Assembly: GCA_964637235.1 (NCBI GenBank)
Contig: CAZWVR010000003.1
Coordinates: forward strand, 1 to 50,340
Length of the DNA: 50,340 nucleotides
Source: CAZWVR01 sp964637235
Lineage (GTDB): Bacteria; Bacteroidota; Bacteroidia; Bacteroidales; S143-33
Direction: 5' to 3'
Below the pieces are notes generated by a model that was not told the origin of the DNA, did no database searches, and saw only the letters and a list, made by a program, of their open reading frames with translations. A program made the position numbers and the translations under genes. Position 1 is the stretch's first letter. Every line of letters begins with the position of its first letter. Positions 1-7,295 of this stretch are shown here, piece after piece.

Positions 1-1
1 A

Positions 2-235
2 GCTACTATGGGCGAAAAATTCGTTTCTGCCATAGATAAAGCACTTGAAAAAGATATTCCTGACAAGACTGCTGAAAATATTTATCAAAAAACAAAGCAA
101 TATACAGAGCAAAAGATGGAAGCCTTAATAAAAGAGGTTGAGGAGATAAAAGAGGAATTAAAAACTCATCCTAAGGTAGAAAAATTAGTACATAAACTTG
201 ATAGTTTAGAGAGTAAACTTAAAGAAATTAGGTAA
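2..235 (+). CDS. Small coiled-coil protein, probably the 3' end of a gene cut by the window edge
   Basis: An ATG lies at 8, but the frame stays open to the left edge, so this may be the tail of a longer protein. The visible 75 residues are highly charged and rich in Lys and Glu. From about residue 28 on they have the heptad-like pattern of a coiled coil. There is no signal peptide, membrane segment or catalytic motif. I do not recognise the family. It ends about 24 nt before the convergent tRNA-Leu gene. Coding is supported by biased codon use and the clean stop, but the function is unknown. Confidence 0.5.
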   Translation, partial: ATMGEKFVSAIDKALEKDIPDKTAENIYQKTKQYTEQKMEALIKEVEEIKEELKTHPKVEKLVHKLDSLESKLKEIR

Positions 236-258
236 GTAATTTTTACTTTTGTAGCCAG

Positions 259-341
259 TACCCGGGGCCGGAGTCGAACCGGCACGGGGCAAGCCCACTG
301 GTTTTTGAGACCAGCGCGTCTACCAATTCCGCCACCCGGGC
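259..341 (-). tRNA. tRNA-Leu (anticodon CAA)
   Basis: On the minus strand the molecule runs from 341 to 259 (83 nt, no encoded CCA). The acceptor stem GCCCGGG pairs with CCCGGGT (one G-U pair), with discriminator A at 259. The anticodon stem is CTGGT/ACCAG around the loop CTCAAAA, giving anticodon CAA (plus-strand 305-307), which reads UUG leucine codons. The T arm contains GGTTCGACTCC. The long variable region between anticodon and T arms, with the pairing GGGC..GCCC, is the class II feature expected of leucine tRNAs. The gene sits alone between a small CDS end and the recN end. Confidence 0.97.
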
Positions 342-383
342 ATGCTCCGCAAAAGTATTATATTTTTTTTAAAAATGCAAATT

Positions 384-2042
384 TTATAGATTAAGTAATT
401 CTTTTGCTGCTTTTAATGAATACTCTGTAATTTTTTTGCCACTTAACATTTTGGCAATCTCTTGAATTCTTTCTTGGTGAGATAAGGTTTTAATAAAAAC
501 CTCTGTTTTTTCTGCTGTTTCTTTTTTATATACCAGAATATGTTTGTCTCCTTTTGCAGCGATTTGAGGGGAATGTGTTATTTGTATTATTTGTATATTT
601 TTTGCCATATCTTTGATTAACTCTCCTGTTTGTGCAGCTATTTTCCCAGAAATGCCAATATCTATCTCGTCAAAAATTATAGTCGGTAGATTTTTTTTAC
701 GGGAAATTATGTATTTTAGAGCTAACATAACTCTTGAAATTTCCCCTCCTGATGCTATTTTTTGCAGTGGTTGTGCCGCAAAATTTTTATTTGCACTAAA
801 TAAAAATTGTATTTTGTCTTTACCATTTTCAGTAAAATTTTCGCTTTTTTCTAATTTAACTAAGAATGTAGCATTTTCTATGCCTAATTTATTGAGAATT
901 TTTATTATAAGATTTTGAAAATCAGTGGATTTATTTTTACGATTTTTATGTAATTTTTCTGCCAAATCTTCTAATTTTTCAATTGTATTTCGTAATTGTT
1001 CTCGTTTTTGTTCTATTTGTGTTTCAAAAGATGAAATTTCCGAAAGTTTCTCTTGGAGCTCGTCTTTTATTTTCAGGAGTTCTGATATTGAGTTGACATT
1101 AAATTTATATTCAAGTTCGTAAATTGTATTGAGCCTGTTATTTATAAAATCTAATCGTTGAGGGTCGTATTCCATATCAGCATTTTGTATTTGAGCTTCG
1201 TTGCCAATTTCTCGTAGTTCAATAATTGCACTTTGTAAGCGGGAGGCAAAGTCTTTGGCTTGTGGATAATATTCGCTGATGTTCTCAGCATAAGATAATG
1301 CTTTGGAGAGTTGTTCATTTATTCCTGTTTCATCGTTATTTATTGCTTCTGCGATATATTGTAGTGCTTCTTTTATTTCCATTATGTGGCTTAATTGTTT
1401 CTGTTCAGCTTCTAATTTCTCTTGTTCTTGCGGGTCATTTAATTGTGCTTTTTCTAATTGTTCAAATTGGAATTGATAATAATCCATTTGTTTTTTTGCC
1501 TCAGCATTTTTTTGTTCTAATTTATCTATTTCGTTCAGTAGTGTTTTATATATATGGAAAACTTCTTGATATCGTTTTAGTAAATCCATATTGTCAGAAA
1601 AAGCATCTATTGCCTGCATCTGAAAATTTTGGTCTTTAAGTAGAATGTTATCGTATTGAGAATGAATGTCAATTAGTTTGTCTGTCAGGATTTTGAGAGT
1701 TGTAAGATTTACAGGAGTATCATTGATAAATGCACGACTGCGTCCGGAAGGAGTTATCTCTCTACGGATTATTGTTTCCTCAAAAAAATCAATATCTTGT
1801 TGAGAAAAAAATTCTTTAAGGTCATATTTTTTTATGTCAAAAATAGCCTCTACAATAACTTTTTGATTTTTATCCCTCATTGCAGAAGTTTCAAATCTTT
1901 GCCCTCGTATAAGATTTAATGAACCTATTATTAGTGATTTCCCGGAACCTGTTTCTCCGGTTATAGTAGTTAAATGTTCTGAAAAGTTTATTTCTAAATC
2001 TTTGATTATTGCTAAGTTTTTGACTTTTAGACTTTTAAGCAT
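384..2042 (-). CDS. recN: DNA repair protein RecN
   Basis: RecN is an SMC-like ATPase of double-strand-break repair that acts in recombination on the nucleoid. With the start at 2042 the protein is 552 aa, the usual family length. It has a Walker A motif GETGSGKS at residues 29-36, a long central coiled coil, the ABC signature ASGGEISRVMLALK and a Walker B segment ending FDEIDIGISG near the C-terminus. An in-frame ATG at 2093 would add 17 residues, but a minus-strand -7 box (TATTTTTG, 2067-2074) lies between the two, so the shorter form fits. It is divergent from tig, with about 100 nt of shared promoter region. Identification is secure. Confidence 0.96.
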   Translation of the reverse strand: MLKSLKVKNLAIIKDLEINFSEHLTTITGETGSGKSLIIGSLNLIRGQRFETSAMRDKNQKVIVEAIFDIKKYDLKEFFSQQDIDFFEETIIRREITPSGRSRAFINDTPVNLTTLKILTDKLIDIHSQYDNILLKDQNFQMQAIDAFSDNMDLLKRYQEVFHIYKTLLNEIDKLEQKNAEAKKQMDYYQFQFEQLEKAQLNDPQEQEKLEAEQKQLSHIMEIKEALQYIAEAINNDETGINEQLSKALSYAENISEYYPQAKDFASRLQSAIIELREIGNEAQIQNADMEYDPQRLDFINNRLNTIYELEYKFNVNSISELLKIKDELQEKLSEISSFETQIEQKREQLRNTIEKLEDLAEKLHKNRKNKSTDFQNLIIKILNKLGIENATFLVKLEKSENFTENGKDKIQFLFSANKNFAAQPLQKIASGGEISRVMLALKYIISRKKNLPTIIFDEIDIGISGKIAAQTGELIKDMAKNIQIIQITHSPQIAAKGDKHILVYKKETAEKTEVFIKTLSHQERIQEIAKMLSGKKITEYSLKAAKELLNL

Positions 2043-2066
2043 ATTTTGCACATTTATTAAATCTGT

Positions 2067-2074
2067 CAAAAATA
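2067..2074 (-). promoter_or_regulatory. Bacteroidota -7 promoter box for recN
   Basis: The minus strand reads TATTTTTG, matching TAnnTTTG. It is about 25 nt upstream of the chosen recN start at 2042. No convincing TTTG -33 box is seen, so this is a weak to moderate call. Its position argues against the longer recN start at 2093. Confidence 0.45.
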
Positions 2075-2108
2075 ATAATTTAATTTTTATCATAAACAGA
2101 AACTTTTT

Positions 2109-2116
2109 TAACTTTG
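2109..2116 (+). promoter_or_regulatory. Bacteroidota -7 promoter box for tig
   Basis: TAACTTTG matches TAnnTTTG exactly and lies 30 nt upstream of the chosen tig ATG at 2147. An in-frame ATG at 2114 lies inside this box and so is unlikely to be the start. The -33 region is not well conserved. It forms a divergent pair with the recN box. Confidence 0.55.
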
Positions 2117-2146
2117 CGCAGATTTTTAAAACCTAAAAGTGAGTTT

Positions 2147-3613
2147 ATGGAAATAACAAAAAATCCGACGTCAGACTTAGAAGGAAAATTATTGATAAAA
2201 ATAACTGAAAAAGATTATGCGGATAAAGTTGATGAAGAACTCCGCAAATTGAGAAAAAAGGTCGTTTTAAAGGGCTTCCGACCTGGACAGGTTCCTTTAA
2301 CAGTTGTTAAAAAATTGTATGGTAAACAGGTTATTGCTGAACAAGTGGATAAGCTCCTTAATGAGGAATTGGATAAATATGTGAAAGAAAATATGAACTT
2401 GGCTTCAATATTATTGCCTGTTAATGAGGAAATTGATTTTGATGTTTCAAAAAAGGATTTTCTTTTTGTCTATGAATACGGAGAATATCCCAATCTGGAA
2501 ATTTCATTGGATGACATTGAATTTGATTATTATAAAATTAAGATTACCGACGAAATGATAGACAAAGAGATTGAAGCTCTGCGTAATAAATATGGCGAAC
2601 TTATAGAAGTTGAGGAAGCTACTGAAAATAGTTTGCTTCGTGTTAAAGCTAAGGAACTCATTGATAATGAAGATAATAAAAAACCTATTGAAGTAGAAAG
2701 TCTTTTAGCTGTTAAATTTCTATCCGAGCAAGGTAAAAACACTTTTATAGGTAAGAAAAAAGGAGATAAATTTATTGTGAACTTGAAAGAAGCTTTTGCT
2801 AATGAATTGGATCTGAAAAGCTTTCTGAATTTAAAAGAACAAAATTTAGATGAAATTTCCGATAAATTTGAGATAGAAATATTGAAAATAGAAGATTTTA
2901 AACCTGCTGAATTAAATCAAGAGTTTTATGATAAAGCCTTTGGCAAAGATACTGTTCATAATGACGACGAAATGCGTGAGCAGATTCGTAAAAATTTAGA
3001 GCAAAAAAATCAATATCTTGAAAAAGTATTATTTGTAAGTCTTGCTAGAAAAAAGCTTTTGGAAAAATATAATTTTGATTTGCCAGAAAATTATTTAAGA
3101 AAAGTTATCGGAGAAAAAACTTCTTGGGAAGATATTGACAAATATTACAGATGGAAATACATTTTAGATAAATTAGCTGATTTGGTAGAATACAAATTTG
3201 ATATGAACGATTTATACGAAGATGTTTTTGATGAATATTCAGCTATTTTTGAGAAATATGGTATAAATACAGATATTGACAAAGAGGCTAAGGCACAAAT
3301 GATAAGCGGTATCATTAAAAATATGGACGAAAATCAATTGGCAGAAAAAGTCCAATTAACTAAGGAACTTAGAATTTTTAATAAATTGCTTGATACTAAA
3401 AAAATCAAAGTAAATGTTATTGAAAAAGAAAAGGAGGAAATAGATAAAATTGTCTCAGAATTGAATAAAGACGCAACTGCTAAGAAAGAGGAAAATAATT
3501 CAGAAACAGATACCCAAGAAAGCAAGCAAGAAAATGAAAATAATCAGAGTTCTGAAAATTCTGAACAGACTAACTCTGCAGAGGAAAATCAAGAAAACTC
3601 AAATAAACAATAA
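2147..3613 (+). CDS. tig: Trigger factor, ribosome-associated chaperone
   Basis: Trigger factor binds nascent chains at the ribosomal exit tunnel. The 488-aa protein carries the ribosome-docking signature GFRPGQVP at residues 43-50. The middle part, where other trigger factors have an FKBP-type prolyl isomerase domain (about 150-240), is weakly matching and looks degenerate. A helical C-terminal chaperone domain follows. The last 50 or so residues are a low-complexity Glu/Asn/Gln/Ser tail that looks disordered. The start at 2147 is chosen because the upstream ATG (2114) lies in the -7 box. It is followed by clpP1, clpP2 and clpX, the tig-clp order common in bacteria, so new-chain folding and degradation genes are likely co-regulated. 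Confidence 0.93.
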   Translation: MEITKNPTSDLEGKLLIKITEKDYADKVDEELRKLRKKVVLKGFRPGQVPLTVVKKLYGKQVIAEQVDKLLNEELDKYVKENMNLASILLPVNEEIDFDVSKKDFLFVYEYGEYPNLEISLDDIEFDYYKIKITDEMIDKEIEALRNKYGELIEVEEATENSLLRVKAKELIDNEDNKKPIEVESLLAVKFLSEQGKNTFIGKKKGDKFIVNLKEAFANELDLKSFLNLKEQNLDEISDKFEIEILKIEDFKPAELNQEFYDKAFGKDTVHNDDEMREQIRKNLEQKNQYLEKVLFVSLARKKLLEKYNFDLPENYLRKVIGEKTSWEDIDKYYRWKYILDKLADLVEYKFDMNDLYEDVFDEYSAIFEKYGINTDIDKEAKAQMISGIIKNMDENQLAEKVQLTKELRIFNKLLDTKKIKVNVIEKEKEEIDKIVSELNKDATAKKEENNSETDTQESKQENENNQSSENSEQTNSAEENQENSNKQ

Positions 3614-3707
3614 TTAGACTCTTTTTTGGCTGAAATTATATAATTTGGTCTTTGAGTAGATTATCAATTCAGTAATTTTTTAAGTGGAAATAAAAAAATG
3701 AAATAAT

Positions 3708-4391
3708 ATGTTGTTGTTAACAAAAAATGAATTCAGGAATTTTGCTATAAAACACCGCAATATAAGCGGTTTAGCGTACGATCAATATACTCGTACCATT
3801 ACAAATATGACCCGTGCAGTTATTGAGGAAAGAGAAATGCCTTTTCGTGAGGTAGATGTCTTTTCACGTTTAATGTTGGACAGAATTATTTTTATAGGTA
3901 CAGTGATTGACGATGTTGTAGCTAATATTATTCAAGCTCAGCTTCTGTTTCTTGACTCTACTGACCAGAAAGATATACAAATTTACTTTAATACTCCTGG
4001 GGGATCGCTCTATGGTGGCTTTGGTATATACGATACAATGCAGTATATTAACTCCGAAATCGCATGTACTTGTACAGGTATGGCAGCATCTATGGGTGCT
4101 GTGCTTTTAGCAGCCGGTACCCCCGGTAAACGTTATGCACTGAAACATGCTAGAATTATGCTCCATCAACCATACGGATATGCACACGGACAAGCTTCTG
4201 ACATAGAAATTGATGTAGAACATCTTAAAAGTTTGCAAAAAGACCTTTACCAAATTATCTCAAAACATACCGGTCAACCCATAGAAAAAATTACTGAAGA
4301 TATAGACCGCGATTTTTGGATGAGACCAGAGGAAGCTATGGAATATGGCATCATTGATAAAATTATTGAACGTAATCCTTCAAAAGAATAA
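3708..4391 (+). CDS. clpP: ATP-dependent Clp protease proteolytic subunit ClpP1
   Basis: ClpP is the serine peptidase chamber that degrades substrates fed by ClpX. This 227-aa copy has an N-terminal extension of about 50 residues ending in the VFSRLMLDRIIFIG segment. The catalytic triad is Ser128 (MAASMGA), His153 (MLHQP) and Asp202 (DRDFWM), with the canonical 25- and 49-residue spacings. The handle region keeps the usual GQASDIEI motif. It is the copy most like the single ClpP of Bacteroides. It lies 94 nt after tig and 17 nt before a second clpP. Alternative function is unlikely. Confidence 0.96.
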   Translation: MLLLTKNEFRNFAIKHRNISGLAYDQYTRTITNMTRAVIEEREMPFREVDVFSRLMLDRIIFIGTVIDDVVANIIQAQLLFLDSTDQKDIQIYFNTPGGSLYGGFGIYDTMQYINSEIACTCTGMAASMGAVLLAAGTPGKRYALKHARIMLHQPYGYAHGQASDIEIDVEHLKSLQKDLYQIISKHTGQPIEKITEDIDRDFWMRPEEAMEYGIIDKIIERNPSKE

Positions 4392-4408
4392 CCTTTAAAA
4401 GAAAAATT

Positions 4409-5005
4409 ATGGAAAACTATATAAAAAACCAAGGACAAGATTTTTTTGAAACCTTTAATTCTTTAAATTTTAAGAAAAAATTACTTGAACGTCGTAAAGT
4501 TTTGTTTTGGGGACCCGTTTATGACGAAACAGCTAAGGAAATAGTTGATCAATTACTCTATCTTGAAATGGAAGCTCCCGGTAAAGAAATAACTTTATAC
4601 ATAAATAGCCCCGGTGGTTCAGTGACTGCTGGTATGGCTATTTATGATACAATGCAAATGATTAGTTCACCAGTATCAACTGTATGTGTAGGATTGGCTG
4701 CTTCTATGGGTGCTGTGCTGCTCTCCGGAGGAGAAAAAGGTAAACGCTATGTTTTTCCTAATGCAGAAATTATGATACATCAACCTGCTATATTTCAACC
4801 TATTCAAGATGAAGCGGCTAATTTGATTATTACCGCAGAGCAAATGAAAAAAACAAAGTTGCGTTTGAGTAAAATCTTAGCAGAAAATTGTAATCAGCCT
4901 TTGGAAAAAGTTCTTAAAGATACTGATAGAGACTATTGGATGAGTGCAGAAGAAGCTGTAAATTATGGTATCGTTGATAAAATAATTGATAAAATAGAAC
5001 TTTAA
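4409..5005 (+). CDS. clpP: Second ClpP peptidase subunit, ClpP2
   Basis: This is a 198-aa ClpP paralog directly after clpP1 and 11 nt before clpX. The triad appears complete: Ser99 (LAASMGA), His124 (MIHQP) and Asp175 in DTDRDYWM. The His-Asp distance is 51 residues instead of 49, from a two-residue insertion. The conserved GQA-DIEI handle motif of ClpP1 is replaced by a segment around PIQDEAANL. The divergence from ClpP1 suggests an old duplication or separate origin rather than a recent copy. By analogy with other two-ClpP bacteria it may form a mixed double-ring with ClpP1, which is inference. Confidence 0.94.
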   Translation: MENYIKNQGQDFFETFNSLNFKKKLLERRKVLFWGPVYDETAKEIVDQLLYLEMEAPGKEITLYINSPGGSVTAGMAIYDTMQMISSPVSTVCVGLAASMGAVLLSGGEKGKRYVFPNAEIMIHQPAIFQPIQDEAANLIITAEQMKKTKLRLSKILAENCNQPLEKVLKDTDRDYWMSAEEAVNYGIVDKIIDKIEL

Positions 5006-5016
5006 AGCTTTTATTT

Positions 5017-6285
5017 ATGATGCCAAAAACAGAAAATAAAGCACGACATTGCGTTATTTGCGGTCGTCCAGAGCATAAGACTAAGTTGCTTATAGAAGGT
5101 AGCTACGGATACATCTGCTCAGACTGCGTAGTCGAGATATACAATGATTTAGCTTTCCTCCGTAAACAAATTGGACGTAAAAGAATTATTAGTTATTCCA
5201 ATATACAGAGCCCAAAAGATCTGTTAAAACCCCGTGAAATAAAAAAATATTTGGATAAATTTATTATCGGACAAGAAGAAGCTAAAAAAGTTATATCTGT
5301 TGCTGTATATAACCATTATAAACGCATATTGTATAAAGATAAGCTTTTGAATAATGACGAAGATGTCGTTCTTGAAAAATCAAATATTTTATTAGTAGGT
5401 CCTACTGGAACAGGCAAAACTTTAATAGCCCGTACAATTGCTCAAATGCTTGATGTGCCTTTTGCAATAGCAGATGCTACTACCTTGACTGAAGCTGGTT
5501 ATGTTGGTGAAGACGTGGAGAATATCCTTACCAGACTTTTACAAGCTGCTAACTATGATGTAAACCGAGCTCAACGTGGTATAGTATATATTGACGAGAT
5601 TGATAAAATCTCAAGAAAATCTGAAAATCCATCTATAACAAGAGATGTATCGGGCGAAGGTGTTCAACAAGCCCTCTTGAAAATATTAGAAGGCGCTGTT
5701 GTAAATGTACCTCCACAGGGTGGTAGAAAACATCCTTATCAGGAATTTATCAAAATTGATACTACTGATATCCTTTTTATAGCCGGTGGTGCTTTTGATG
5801 GTATAGAACGAATTATTGAGAAAAGAATAAAAAGCAGTGCAATCGGTTATGATTCAGTAGCAACCCATAGACAAGTCGATAGAGACAAACTACTGCAATA
5901 TATTACTCCTCACGATGTTAGAAAATATGGTTTAATACCAGAACTCGTAGGACGTCTCCCTGTTATTGCTCATTTGAACGCTCTGGATAAAGAAGCATTG
6001 AAAAGAATTTTGTTTGAACCTCAAAATGCAATTTTACGCCAATATATTAAACTTTTTGAATTGGATGGAATTAAGCTTATCTTTGAGCAAGAGGCTATTG
6101 ATTATATCGCTCAAAAAGCTATTGATTTTAAAGTTGGGGCTCGGGGTTTACGTTCTATATGTGAATTGATAATGACAGATTTAATGTTTGATATTGATAA
6201 GTATAAAAATAAAAAACGTTTAGTTATAACTAAGTCCTTTGTTGAGGAAAAACTTAAATATAAAGATAAATTTACAGCTGCTTAA
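5017..6285 (+). CDS. clpX: ATP-dependent Clp protease ATP-binding subunit ClpX
   Basis: ClpX is the AAA+ unfoldase that recognises tagged or native substrates and threads them into ClpP. The 422-aa protein starts with a C4 zinc-binding domain (Cys12, Cys15, Cys34, Cys37). It has Walker A GPTGTGKT at 128-135, the pore loop GYVG at 161-164, Walker B VYIDEID at 190-196 and a C-terminal D2 small domain with the sensor-2 GARGLRSI motif. ATG codons at 5017 and 5020 are both possible starts. It closes the tig-clpP1-clpP2-clpX run, 17 nt before the transketolase gene. Confidence 0.97.
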   Translation: MMPKTENKARHCVICGRPEHKTKLLIEGSYGYICSDCVVEIYNDLAFLRKQIGRKRIISYSNIQSPKDLLKPREIKKYLDKFIIGQEEAKKVISVAVYNHYKRILYKDKLLNNDEDVVLEKSNILLVGPTGTGKTLIARTIAQMLDVPFAIADATTLTEAGYVGEDVENILTRLLQAANYDVNRAQRGIVYIDEIDKISRKSENPSITRDVSGEGVQQALLKILEGAVVNVPPQGGRKHPYQEFIKIDTTDILFIAGGAFDGIERIIEKRIKSSAIGYDSVATHRQVDRDKLLQYITPHDVRKYGLIPELVGRLPVIAHLNALDKEALKRILFEPQNAILRQYIKLFELDGIKLIFEQEAIDYIAQKAIDFKVGARGLRSICELIMTDLMFDIDKYKNKKRLVITKSFVEEKLKYKDKFTAA

Positions 6286-6302
6286 ATAAAAAATCACATA
6301 AA

Positions 6303-7157
6303 ATGGCAGATATAAAATATTTAACGAAAGTTGCCACACAGGTCAGACGCGATATAATTCGTATGATAAACTTGGCAAAATCTGGACATCCGGGTGGAGC
6401 ATTGAGTGCAGCGGATTTTTTAGTTGCATTGTATTTTGAGATTATGAAGCATTCCCCGGAAAATTGGGATATGGAAGGTAAAGGGCAAGACGTTTTTTTC
6501 CTTTCTAATGGACATATTTCTGCTGCTTGGTATAGTGTATTGGCGCGTTCGGGGTATTTCCCCATAAAAGAACTTGCAACTTTCAGACGTATAAATTCCC
6601 GTTTACAAGGACATCCTGCTACTGCTGAAGGATTGCCGGGAGTAAGGGTAGCTTCCGGTTCCTTAGGACAAGGGCTTTCTGTAGCTATTGGTATGGCGCT
6701 TGCTAAAAAATTAAATAATGATAATACTTTGGTTTTCAGTTTACACGGAGATGGTGAATTGCAAGAAGGGCAAATTTGGGAAGCTGCTATGTTTGCCGGT
6801 GCTAAAAAACTTGATAATTTGATTGCTACTGTAGATTTTAATGATTGTCAAATAGAAGGACATGTTCATGAAGTTATGGACGTTCGTCCTTTGAAAGATA
6901 AATGGTGTTCTTTTGGATGGAAAGTTTTAGAAACCGAAGGTAATGATATGGAGAAAATACTCGCAACTTTAAATGAAGCTAAATCTTTGGCTTTCAATGG
7001 ATATCCAATTGTTATATTAATGAGGACTCAAATGGGTAAAGGAGTAGATTTTATGTTGGATCAGCCCGGATGGCATGGTAAAGCTCCTTCTGATGAGCAG
7101 GCAGAAAAAGCTCTTTCCCAATTAGAGGAAACCTTAGGTGATTTTCCTATTGAGTAA
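6303..7157 (+). CDS. Transketolase, N-terminal (thiamine diphosphate pyrophosphate-binding) subunit
   Basis: Transketolase moves two-carbon units between sugar phosphates in the pentose phosphate pathway. This 284-aa protein is only the N-terminal half. It shows the ThDP-binding motif from GDG at 149-151 to Asn180 and the conserved GHPGGALSAADFL segment at 28-40. A full enzyme is about 650 aa; split forms have a separate C-terminal subunit of about 310 aa, often in the next gene. Here the next gene is convergent and unrelated, so the partner must be elsewhere. The reading frame is intact and ends cleanly, so it looks like a true split subunit. It lies 17 nt after clpX. Confidence 0.92.
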   Translation: MADIKYLTKVATQVRRDIIRMINLAKSGHPGGALSAADFLVALYFEIMKHSPENWDMEGKGQDVFFLSNGHISAAWYSVLARSGYFPIKELATFRRINSRLQGHPATAEGLPGVRVASGSLGQGLSVAIGMALAKKLNNDNTLVFSLHGDGELQEGQIWEAAMFAGAKKLDNLIATVDFNDCQIEGHVHEVMDVRPLKDKWCSFGWKVLETEGNDMEKILATLNEAKSLAFNGYPIVILMRTQMGKGVDFMLDQPGWHGKAPSDEQAEKALSQLEETLGDFPIE

Positions 7158-7178
7158 TAGATAAAGCTTTTTAATAGT

Positions 7179-7295
7179 AAAGGGGGCTGTCTGACCAGTA
7201 AAAAATAAATTTTGTAAATTTTTAGAGAATAGTCGCGTTTGTTCTTTCTTTTTTCTTTTGAGTACAAATAGAGTCTTTAATAGACAGCCCGCTTT
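7179..7295. repeat. Long-loop inverted repeat between convergent genes
   Basis: GGGCTGTCT at 7184-7192 is exactly complementary to AGACAGCCC at 7282-7290. Including AAAG flanks and one mismatch, the arms are 14 nt (7179-7192 and 7282-7295). The 89-nt centre is AT-rich with no gene. It fills the space between the convergent transketolase and TPR-PD40 genes and could act as a two-way terminator. The arm sequence also resembles ends of Bacteroidota insertion elements, so a small MITE-like remnant is possible. Confidence 0.5.

Noticed and set aside
384..2093. Longer RecN start at 2093
   Set aside because: The extra 17 residues precede the conserved start and lie across a minus-strand -7 box at 2067-2074; 2042 is used.
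2114..2146. Earlier start for trigger factor
   Set aside because: The ATG at 2114 lies inside the -7 box TAACTTTG.
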